Made by a program: the position numbers and the translations under genes
Assembly (NCBI GenBank): GCA_025450255.1
Contig: JANWHV010000075.1
Coordinates: forward strand, 1 to 5,275
Source of the DNA: Chloroflexota bacterium
GTDB taxonomy: Bacteria; Chloroflexota; UBA5177; JANWHV01
Direction: 5' to 3'
Length of the DNA: 5,275 nt
In this document: piece after piece, positions 1 to 5,275 of the stretch
Numbering within the stretch: the stretch's first letter is position 1
Layout of the letters: each line of letters opens with the position of its first letter
The notes under the pieces: generated by a model
Told to the model about the DNA's origin: nothing
What the model saw: the letters and a program-made list of their open reading frames with translations, nothing else
The model's database searches: none

Positions 1-2
1 CG

Positions 3-1442
3 GTGCTGGGCATGGCATGGTCGCTCATTGCCCTCAAGGTCGTCGTGCCGCATTTCAACGCCGGCGATAGCTCGTATTGGGGCAGGTACGTCCCGCCGGG
101 CTTTTACGGCAGCAGTATAGTGACCCAGAGCGACACCATAAAGTTCTGGCTGCATCACCCGGACCTGGTGCGCGACAACCTTACCAGTGAAGCCAAGCTG
201 AGCTATTTGCACCGGCTGTTGTTCCCTTCCGGCTATCTTTCGCTCCTGAGCCCGCTTACCTTTCTGGTAGGACTGCCAAGCTTGGTGCTCATCCTGCTGA
301 GCTACGAGCCGCACATGTATGGCGGTCTTGCCCATTATTCGGCGGAACTGGTCCCCGTCACCATCGTGTCCGCGATATTGGGCACGGAGTGGCTGGCGAA
401 AACGTTGGCGCCGCGCATCCGAGTTCCGTTCGGCGTCATTGTTCTGGCGTGCAGCGCGTATGTGTTGATCGCGTCGGTAGTCAATCACCGCGTTAACGGA
501 TTCAGCCCGATCGCCGCGAACTTCTCCATGCCGACCGAGACGGCACATGACAAGCTGATCGACCGGGCCCTGGCCATGATTCCAGCCGGCGCCTCGGTTT
601 CCGCCCAGGATAACTTGAACGCGCATCTGAGCGACCGCGAGCAGATCTTTCTCTACCCCGATCTCGACAGCAACCGCGTGCAATATATCGTGCTCGACGC
701 CACGCAGCCCACGGGCTCGGTGCTTCGGCCGTGCGATCTGTCGGTGCAGGTTACGGGCGTGAATGCCGCGTGCAACGTCGCGGCGGGTCCCGGCACGCCT
801 CTCCCGGTCGTCCCTGCCAAAGCGGACGACGACAACGCGCTCTTGCGCAACGGCAATTGGACGATTGTATTCGCCGACGACGGCATTCTGTTGCTCAAGC
901 ACCATACGCCAGGCGAGCCGCTGAACACCACGTTACCGCCGCGGTTCTATTCCTTCATGATCGTACCTGCTTCCGATATCCCTAATGGTGCGCCGCTGGC
1001 GCGCTTTGGCGAATACCTGGAACTTGACGGCTTCAAGATCAGCCGGACGGAGTTCGTCAATCTGCGGAACCCAGACATAGTGGTCACGACCTGGTGGCGT
1101 GTGCTCAAGCCGTTGCCCGATCGCGCGCGCCTCGTTCACTACTTGACCGACTCCACCGGCGCGTTGCAGGTATTTTGGGACGATCAACAGGCAACGGACT
1201 GGTCGGTACTGAGCGCCTGGCAGCCGGGCAGAGTGTATAAAGTGAAGTCGTATCAATTGTCGGTGACAACCGAGCATAGCGGTAATATTGGCGTGGATAT
1301 TGGCATTTCGTTCAACGACCGCGACTATGCGAATGTCGACAATAACGCGGCGATCGCCATACTCAATCCACGGAGCGGTATTGTCGCGGTTGGCAACAAG
1401 AAGACCGTCCTGAAACTGACCAGCATCCACGCAAGTCTCTGA
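3..1442 (+). CDS. DUF2079 family membrane protein, 5'-truncated by the window edge
   Basis: This is the C-terminal 479 residues of an integral membrane protein of unknown function. Numbering is from the first complete codon, a GTG that is probably internal. Hydrophobic segments lie at about 72-100, 113-127 and 141-161. They are followed by a long, presumably extracytoplasmic part. The stretch at 106-118 (YGGLAHYSAELVP) and the block at 199-220 (VSAQDNLNAHLS, then DREQIFLYPD) are typical of DUF2079 proteins, which resemble the membrane core of GT39/GT-C glycosyltransferases. Residues about 333-475 look like a beta-sandwich appendix of the kind often seen at the C-terminus of Chloroflexota GT-C-like proteins (TTWWRVLKPLPDRARLVHYL, then SAWQPGRVYKVKSYQL). 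Family members normally have several more N-terminal membrane helices, so the true start should lie upstream of the window. The stop is one base before nadD, which suggests co-transcription. Family assignment is fairly firm; substrate and function are unknown. Confidence 0.82.
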   Translation: MLGMAWSLIALKVVVPHFNAGDSSYWGRYVPPGFYGSSIVTQSDTIKFWLHHPDLVRDNLTSEAKLSYLHRLLFPSGYLSLLSPLTFLVGLPSLVLILLSYEPHMYGGLAHYSAELVPVTIVSAILGTEWLAKTLAPRIRVPFGVIVLACSAYVLIASVVNHRVNGFSPIAANFSMPTETAHDKLIDRALAMIPAGASVSAQDNLNAHLSDREQIFLYPDLDSNRVQYIVLDATQPTGSVLRPCDLSVQVTGVNAACNVAAGPGTPLPVVPAKADDDNALLRNGNWTIVFADDGILLLKHHTPGEPLNTTLPPRFYSFMIVPASDIPNGAPLARFGEYLELDGFKISRTEFVNLRNPDIVVTTWWRVLKPLPDRARLVHYLTDSTGALQVFWDDQQATDWSVLSAWQPGRVYKVKSYQLSVTTEHSGNIGVDIGISFNDRDYANVDNNAAIAILNPRSGIVAVGNKKTVLKLTSIHASL

Positions 1443-1443
1443 G

Positions 1444-2058
1444 ATGCGCGAATCGCGTATCGGCGTGTACGGCGGCACATTCGATCCGATCCACGTCGGT
1501 CACCTTGCGGCCGCCGAGGCCGTTCGTGAGGCATTTGGCTTAGCCAGGGTGCTGTTTCTGCCGAATTGGCGGCAGCCGCTCAAGCCTCACGATCCGGCGG
1601 CCACGCCCGCGTCTCGCTGGGCGATGGTGACGGCGGCCATCGCTGGGAATGAATTTTTTGCCGCGAGCGCCATTGAGCTGGAGCAGGAAAAGCCGTCGTT
1701 CTCCATCGATACTCTCGATGCGCTTCGACAGTTGTACCCGGACACTGAGCTGCGATTTCTGCTCGGCGTTGATGCCGCGAATCAACTCGCGGACTGGCGC
1801 CGGCCTGAGCGCGTGCTCGCCGAGTATCACCCAATCGTCTTGCGGCGAGGGGGTCGTGGAGGGCTCGACTGGGATGCCCTCGAGCGCATACGGCCTGACG
1901 CGCGCAGGCTGGTGACTGTCGCGAAGGTGCCCGCTCTGGACATCTCGTCAAGCGAGATACGCACTATGGTCGCGGCCAGGAGGTCGATTCGCTATCTTGT
2001 CCCTGAAGTAGTCCGAGACATAATCGAAGAAGAACGGCTCTACCAGCTTGACGGGTGA
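1444..2058 (+). CDS. nadD: Nicotinate-nucleotide adenylyltransferase (NadD)
   Basis: This cytoplasmic enzyme joins nicotinate mononucleotide and ATP to give deamido-NAD and pyrophosphate, a late step of NAD synthesis. The 204-residue length is normal for the family. The nucleotidyltransferase signature GGTFDPIHVGH is at residues 10-20 with both His residues of the HxGH motif. FLPNWRQPLK (38-47) corresponds to the usual FxPxxxxPxK segment. PSFSIDTL (84-91), FLLGVDAANQLADW (105-118) and the second ATP-binding motif ISSSEIR (167-173) follow in the expected order, and the C-terminal YLVPEVVRDIIEEERLY is also typical. The ATG is one base after the upstream stop and has no clear Shine-Dalgarno sequence, so translational coupling to the DUF2079 gene is likely. 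The last codons contain the -35 element of the SRP RNA promoter. In many bacteria nadD sits with rsfS or obg; here an SRP RNA follows instead. No sign of damage. Confidence 0.96.
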   Translation: MRESRIGVYGGTFDPIHVGHLAAAEAVREAFGLARVLFLPNWRQPLKPHDPAATPASRWAMVTAAIAGNEFFAASAIELEQEKPSFSIDTLDALRQLYPDTELRFLLGVDAANQLADWRRPERVLAEYHPIVLRRGGRGGLDWDALERIRPDARRLVTVAKVPALDISSSEIRTMVAARRSIRYLVPEVVRDIIEEERLYQLDG

Positions 2059-2076
2059 TCCCCGCCCGAGTAGCAT
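2048..2076 (+). promoter_or_regulatory. Putative sigma-70 type promoter of the SRP RNA
   Basis: A near-consensus -35 hexamer TTGACG (2048-2053) is followed after exactly 17 bases by TAGCAT (2071-2076), which keeps TA at the start and AT at the end of the consensus TATAAT. The predicted transcription start is about 2083, which coincides with the 5' end deduced independently from SRP RNA helix 1. The -35 box lies in the last codons of nadD and overlaps the bases just before its stop. An alternative -10, CATACT at 2074-2079, would need a 20-base spacer and is less likely. Based on sequence only. Confidence 0.62.
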
Positions 2077-2082
2077 ACTTTC

Positions 2083-2358
2083 GTGACCGTGCTAGGCGGG
2101 GGGGTAGCCGTCCCCTGAACGGCAAATCGGCTATACGGCCGGCGGAATTCCGGGCTCAAGGATTGTCCCCGCTTGGGACTGTGCATGGTGTTTGGCGCAC
2201 AACGCGCTGGGTCCTGACCGGCGGAGGCCCACGAACCCCGTCAGATCGAAAGAAGCAGCGGTAAGAGGTGTTCTCCGGGTGCGTCGGGGTCGCCTGGCGC
2301 GCAGTCAGATGCCATACTCAAGCCAAAAAGGTACATTCGAAAGCTTGGTGCACGGTTA
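2083..2358 (+). ncRNA. ffs: Signal recognition particle RNA, bacterial large type (with Alu domain)
   Basis: This is the RNA scaffold of SRP, which binds Ffh and guides ribosomes translating membrane proteins to FtsY. It is about 276 nt; from memory, the B. subtilis scRNA is about 270 nt. The ends pair as helix 1: ACCGTGC (2086-2092) with GCACGGT (2350-2356), extendable by two pairs. Alu domain helix 3 is GGGG (2101-2104) with CCCC (2112-2115). Helix 4 is CGGC (2120-2123) with GCCG (2138-2141). Their loops carry perfectly complementary TAGCCG (2105-2110) and CGGCTA (2128-2133), the conserved loop-loop contact. Parts of helix 5 are visible, for example GACTG (2177-2181) with CAGTC (2302-2306) and GGCT (2153-2156) with AGCC (2321-2324). 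Conserved blocks GGGTCCTG (2209-2216), GTCAG (2240-2244), GAAGCAGC (2252-2259) and GGGGTCGCCTGG (2286-2297) mark the S domain. The domain IV tip is unusual (see findings). Position just before dnaX matches B. subtilis scr. Ends are uncertain by a few bases. The class is also called scr or SRP RNA. Confidence 0.93.
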
Positions 2359-2366
2359 TTTTGTTT

Positions 2367-2396
2367 AAGGCAGCGCATGGCTGCCTTTTCTTATTT
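2367..2396 (+). terminator. Rho-independent terminator of the SRP RNA
   Basis: A perfect 8-bp stem, AAGGCAGC (2367-2374) with GCTGCCTT (2380-2387), encloses a 5-base loop and runs into a T-rich tail (TTTTCTTATTT, 2386-2396). It begins about 9 bases after the end of SRP RNA helix 1, so it should define the 3' end of the SRP precursor and separate that transcript from dnaX. Some readthrough into dnaX is possible because no clear dnaX promoter is visible. Confidence 0.88.
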
Positions 2397-2447
2397 GTAG
2401 CCCACGCGCCGCCACAACGACAGCGGTTCCGAGCCCGGCACGAGGAT

Positions 2448-2451
2448 GGAG
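2448..2451 (+). promoter_or_regulatory. Shine-Dalgarno sequence that favours the GTG start of dnaX
   Basis: GGAG lies 9 bases before the GTG at 2461. The in-frame ATG at 2446 overlaps this element and is preceded directly by GAGG with no spacer, so a ribosome bound to either purine run would be better placed for the GTG. The two starts differ by only five residues. Confidence 0.45.
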
Positions 2452-2460
2452 TGTAAATCC

Positions 2461-4368
2461 GTGAACGGAGAGCCATCGCTGCTTCCGGTACCCGAGCCGG
2501 ACTCCGGAGCGCAACACGACGCCGAGTCCGAGCGCGGCTCGTTGTACCGAGCCTATCGCTCGCTTACCTTTGACGAGGTGTTCGGTCAGCGCCACGTAAC
2601 CCAGACGCTCCGAAATGCAGTCCGTTACGGGAAGGTCGCGCACGCCTATCTCTTCACCGGCCCGCGCGGTACGGGCAAGACCAGCACGGCGCGCATTCTG
2701 GCGCGCGCGGTGAACTGCCTGCAGCCACGGGACGGCGAGCCGTGCAATAGCTGTTCGATCTGCGTCAGCATGTTAGACCGCCGTTCTCTCGACCTTGTCG
2801 AGATCGACGGAGCGTCGAATAACAGCGTAGACGACGTGCGTGAGCTACGCGAGCGTGTGAATCTACGGCCGGCTGAAGGGCGCCGCAAGGTTTTCATCAT
2901 CGACGAAGTACACATGCTCTCGATCGGCGCCTTTAACGCGCTGCTGAAGACGTTGGAGGAGCCGCCAGACCATATTCTGTTCGCCCTTGCCACGACAGAA
3001 CTGCACAAGGTGCCGGCAACGGTGCGGTCGCGCTGCCAACTGCTTGAGTTGCGGCCGATTCCGCCGCTCGACATGGTGGCGCGGCTCCGCTACGTGTGCG
3101 CGAGCGAGGGGATCAGCGCCGGCGACGATGTGCTCGAGTTTCTATCGGCGCAGAGCACCGGCAGCCTGCGAGACGCGTTGAGCCTTCTCGAACAGGTCCG
3201 GGCATTTTGCGGCGACGAGCCGCGCCTTGAGGATGTTGAGAGCGCGCTCGGCGTGGCCCGTGTCTCAATGGTAGCGACCCTTGCAAGCGCGATGGCCGGC
3301 GGCGATCTGGCGGGGGCGCTGCTGATCGCCGGTGACCTGATGGACGGCGGCGTGGATCCCAGACAGCTCACGCGCCAGCTTAGCGGATTCTGGCGGGACG
3401 CGCTGGTCGGCCGGGCGCGACAGAAGCCGGTGAGCGAGCCGAGCGTCTCGCGATGCAGGGCCGACCAAATCGTGCCGGTGTTGCACACCTTGATGGGCGT
3501 GGAAAGCGCCACGCGGCGCTCCGACTCACCGCGCTGGGCGCTGGAGACGGCTATCGCGGACGCCACCCTTGGCCTCGGCGGCGGCGCGGGATCGGATCGC
3601 GCGCATAGTGTGCCCAATCCAGGCGTAGCCGCGCCGTCCAGCTCCGGTCATAGCCGGCAGCAGCGCGAAGCTCTAGCGCAACCAATTGCCGAACGAGCAC
3701 TGGATACATATGTCGCGCGCGAGCATGGCTACGCGCCATCGTCCCCTCGGGCGCCTTCGGTACCAATCGAGTCGCTCACGGACGCGAGTGCCGTCGACAT
3801 GATTCCGGTTGAAGCGGCGCCGCAAGCGGAAACTGAAACTCGGGAACATACTCCCCCGACCTCCCCGCCGCGACCGATCGCGCATGAAGCGCGGGCCGAG
3901 GCGGACGGGCATGTGTCCGCGCCCGCGGACGGTGGAGGCGAGCGCGCACAGGACGCCGTTGCCGTGACGGCAAACGGCGCCGGCCGAGCGGAAGCAGCTC
4001 CCCAAGCCACGGACATTCGAGGGCAATGGCCGCGCGTGCTGCGCCAACTCAACGAAAACCGCAAGGTGCTCGTATACAGTCTGGTGCAGAACGTGAACCT
4101 GGTGGGGATTACGGCCGCGGACGGCGTGCTGCAAATACCGTTTCCAGCGACAGAGAAGTTCAAGCGCGGCCGACTTGAATCGCCCGCGAACCGGAAGGTG
4201 CTGGAGGACGCAGTGAGCGCGGTGTTCGGTGGCAGGTGGAGCGTACGCTGTGTTACGATCGAGGAACATGTAGTCAGTGAACCGGCGAACCTCGACGATT
4301 ATGAGTATCTTGAGCAGATTGCGGCCGAGGCGTCCGGAATGACCGGCGAGGCCGGTGACGGCGCATAG
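2461..4368 (+). CDS. dnaX: DNA polymerase III clamp-loader subunit tau (DnaX)
   Basis: This AAA+ ATPase of the replisome clamp loader loads the beta clamp and links polymerase to helicase. It has 635 residues from the GTG; an alternative ATG at 2446 adds five. Numbering from GTG: LYRAYRSLTFDEVFGQ opens the AAA+ module at about 28. Walker A GPRGTGKT is at 67-74, zinc-site cysteines at 86, 95, 98 and 101, and Walker B ending DEVH at 148-151. The sensor-1/arginine-finger motif SRC is at 190-192 and the sensor-2 segment GSLRDAL at 234-240. A helical collar region runs to about 372. A long Pro/Ala/Glu-rich, probably disordered linker spans about 373-518. A compact C-terminal tau module (IRGQWPRVLRQL to about 600) ends the protein. 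Length is close to E. coli tau (643). I see no A-rich slippery run in the linker, so an E. coli-style frameshift to gamma is not supported. No convincing promoter lies between the SRP terminator and the start. ybaB and recR follow closely, as in many bacteria. Confidence 0.95.
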   Translation: MNGEPSLLPVPEPDSGAQHDAESERGSLYRAYRSLTFDEVFGQRHVTQTLRNAVRYGKVAHAYLFTGPRGTGKTSTARILARAVNCLQPRDGEPCNSCSICVSMLDRRSLDLVEIDGASNNSVDDVRELRERVNLRPAEGRRKVFIIDEVHMLSIGAFNALLKTLEEPPDHILFALATTELHKVPATVRSRCQLLELRPIPPLDMVARLRYVCASEGISAGDDVLEFLSAQSTGSLRDALSLLEQVRAFCGDEPRLEDVESALGVARVSMVATLASAMAGGDLAGALLIAGDLMDGGVDPRQLTRQLSGFWRDALVGRARQKPVSEPSVSRCRADQIVPVLHTLMGVESATRRSDSPRWALETAIADATLGLGGGAGSDRAHSVPNPGVAAPSSSGHSRQQREALAQPIAERALDTYVAREHGYAPSSPRAPSVPIESLTDASAVDMIPVEAAPQAETETREHTPPTSPPRPIAHEARAEADGHVSAPADGGGERAQDAVAVTANGAGRAEAAPQATDIRGQWPRVLRQLNENRKVLVYSLVQNVNLVGITAADGVLQIPFPATEKFKRGRLESPANRKVLEDAVSAVFGGRWSVRCVTIEEHVVSEPANLDDYEYLEQIAAEASGMTGEAGDGA

Positions 4369-4387
4369 CGAGGCTGCCGACGAGCGC

Positions 4388-4394
4388 GGGGGGT
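4388..4394 (+). promoter_or_regulatory. G-rich Shine-Dalgarno sequence deciding the ybaB start
   Basis: GGGGGGT can pair with the 16S anti-Shine-Dalgarno sequence (ACCTCC) with one G-U wobble. It abuts the ATG at 4395 but lies six bases before the in-frame ATG at 4401, so the second ATG is the better start. Confidence 0.45.
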
Positions 4395-4400
4395 ATGACA

Positions 4401-4718
4401 ATGGGCTTCGATCAACGAGCCATGCGAGACATGATGAAGCAGGCGCAGCAAATGCAGGCGCAAATGGAAAAGGCGCAGCAGAAGCTAGCCGAGGAATCGG
4501 TTGAGGGCTCGGCCGGCGGCGGCGCCGTGACGGCGAAGGTTTCAGGGCAGCTTGAGCTTCAGGCAATCACGATCAGTAAGGATGTAGTCGACCCCGAGGA
4601 TGTTGAAATGCTGCAAGACCTCGTGCTCAGCGCCGTGACCGACGCGCTGGAGAAAGCCAAGGCCTTGCAGGGTGAACGACTAGGCGCCATCACTGGCGGC
4701 TTGAACCTTCCCTTCTAG
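4401..4718 (+). CDS. ybaB: YbaB/EbfC family nucleoid-associated protein
   Basis: This is a small cytoplasmic DNA-binding protein, 105 residues from the ATG at 4401 (107 from 4395). The family forms dimers shaped like tweezers, binds DNA and is thought to act as a nucleoid-associated or regulatory protein; its exact role is unsettled. Visible signatures are the N-terminal Met/Gln-rich helix (MRDMMKQAQQMQAQMEKAQQ), the turn EGSAGGGAVTAKVSG leading into the beta-sheet, the block DPEDVEMLQDLVLSAVTDALEKA, and the C-terminal tail LGAITGGLNLPF. All are close to the family pattern and the length is normal. It starts 32 bases after dnaX and ends 4 bases before recR. The arrangement dnaX-ybaB-recR is one of the most conserved small gene clusters in bacteria, and co-transcription is likely. 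Also named ebfC, or yaaK in B. subtilis. Confidence 0.95.
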   Translation: MGFDQRAMRDMMKQAQQMQAQMEKAQQKLAEESVEGSAGGGAVTAKVSGQLELQAITISKDVVDPEDVEMLQDLVLSAVTDALEKAKALQGERLGAITGGLNLPF

Positions 4719-4722
4719 CATC

Positions 4723-5275
4723 ATGTACGGCATCCAACCCGGCACGGCATCGATCGCGGAACCGGTAGCTCACCTGATCGAGGAGCTCGGCAAGCTGCCC
4801 GGTATCGGGCCCAAGACGGCGCAACGCCTGGCGTACTATATCCTCCGGCAGCCGGTGGAGGATGCGCGCCTCCTGGCAAACGCTATTGTGCAGGTCAAGG
4901 AGCGCATCGTCTATTGCGGCACCTGCTGGAATCTGACCGAAAATAATCCGTGCGCCATCTGCGCGAATCCTGGACGCGACCGCGCCCAGATCTGCGTGAT
5001 CGAGCAGCCGCTGGACATTGTGGCGCTCGAGCGCACGCACGGGTTCCATGGCCTCTATCACGTGCTGCACGGCGCGATTTCGCCGATGGACGGTATCGGG
5101 CCAGGCGAGCTCAAGATCGAGCAACTGATATCCAGAATCGCGGCGGGCGGCATCCAGGAAGTGATTCTCGCCACGAATCCGACCATGGAGGGAGATGCGA
5201 CCGCGATGTATATCACGCGGCGAATCACCGGCCTTCCGATCCCCGTTCGCGTCACCCGGCCCGCCCGCGGCTTGC
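4723..5275 (+). CDS. recR: Recombination mediator protein RecR, 3'-truncated by the window edge
   Basis: RecR acts with RecO and RecF to load RecA on gapped, SSB-coated DNA. The window holds the first 184 residues of a protein usually about 200 long. In order: a helix-hairpin-helix motif LGKLPGIGPKTAQRLA (22-37); a C4 zinc finger with Cys at 65, 68, 77 and 80 (CGTC, then CAIC); and a Toprim domain beginning ICVIEQPLDIVALE (90-103) with the conserved Glu 94. The typical HGFHGLYHVLHGAISPMDGIGP (106-127) follows, then ATNPTMEGDATAMYI (150-164). The reading frame is open to the last base, so only about 15-20 residues are missing. Residue 180 is Pro where Ile or Leu is usual before the A-x-G segment. 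The ATG is four bases after the ybaB stop without a strong Shine-Dalgarno sequence, which suggests translational coupling. Confidence 0.95.
   Translation, partial: MYGIQPGTASIAEPVAHLIEELGKLPGIGPKTAQRLAYYILRQPVEDARLLANAIVQVKERIVYCGTCWNLTENNPCAICANPGRDRAQICVIEQPLDIVALERTHGFHGLYHVLHGAISPMDGIGPGELKIEQLISRIAAGGIQEVILATNPTMEGDATAMYITRRITGLPIPVRVTRPARGL

Noticed and set aside
933..1478. 181-codon open frame on the - strand opposite the DUF2079 gene
   Set aside because: It is a shadow of the real reading frame with no recognisable domain, and it overlaps the nadD start.
2084..2307. Alternative long helix pairing 2084-2098 (TGACCGTGCTAGGCG) with 2291-2307, suggesting a shorter RNA ending near 2307
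   Set aside because: It was my first reading of the RNA ends. The conserved GGTGCACGGT at 2347-2356 pairs better with 2086-2092 and reproduces the known large SRP architecture, with a terminator right behind it. The alternative pairing is probably chance in GC-rich sequence.
2055..2456. Two small + strand open frames (2055-2264 and 2268-2456) between nadD and dnaX
   Set aside because: They lie over the SRP RNA, its terminator and the dnaX leader. Their proteins show no recognisable pattern and lack ribosome binding sites, while the RNA structure explains the sequence.
2446..2460. ATG at 2446 as the dnaX start
   Set aside because: It is possible, but it has no properly spaced Shine-Dalgarno sequence, whereas the GTG at 2461 has GGAG at 9 bases. 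The difference is only five residues, so this is a preference rather than a firm exclusion.
3673..4566. 297-codon open frame on the - strand opposite the dnaX 3' half and ybaB
   Set aside because: It is antisense to two clear genes. Its Arg/Pro/Ser-rich, low-complexity protein is what GC-rich antisense frames produce. No ribosome binding site or domain was seen.
1..5275. Mobile elements, CRISPR repeats, tRNA genes, defence or toxin-antitoxin systems
   Set aside because: I found no direct-repeat arrays, transposase motifs, tRNA-like folds or defence-related domains. The region is densely filled by core genes.

Overview
The window reads as bacterial chromosomal housekeeping DNA, GC-rich (about 60 percent by eye), with every gene on the + strand. 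The order is: 3' part of a DUF2079 membrane protein, nadD, a large-type SRP RNA with its own promoter and terminator, dnaX, ybaB/ebfC, and the 5' part of recR. The block SRP RNA-dnaX-ybaB-recR is the same order known from Bacillus subtilis (scr-dnaX-yaaK-recR). The SRP RNA has an Alu domain, as in Firmicutes and several other Gram-positive-type or deep-branching phyla. Together with a DUF2079 protein carrying a C-terminal beta-sandwich-like region, this suggests Chloroflexota or a relative. That assignment is inference and was not tested by any search.

Region by region: positions 1-1442 hold a DUF2079 protein whose N-terminus lies outside the window. nadD (NAD biosynthesis) follows after one base. 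The SRP RNA promoter has its -35 hexamer inside the last codons of nadD. The roughly 390 bases between nadD and dnaX hold the SRP RNA (about 2083-2358) and a rho-independent terminator (2367-2396), and no protein gene is supported there. dnaX (clamp loader tau) follows, then ybaB and recR with short gaps, apparently as one replication/recombination operon. recR runs off the right edge.

The RNA and the dnaX operon serve separate processes: membrane protein targeting by SRP, and clamp loading plus RecFOR-type repair. I see no new system here. The most unusual point is the SRP RNA domain IV tip. Its normally near-invariant apical hairpin appears one base pair shorter and carries GAAA instead of the common GGAA loop. 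Smaller points are the promoter embedded in nadD, the lack of a recognisable dnaX promoter after a strong terminator, start-codon choices decided by Shine-Dalgarno spacing in dnaX and ybaB, and a proline in a usually Leu/Ile position of RecR.
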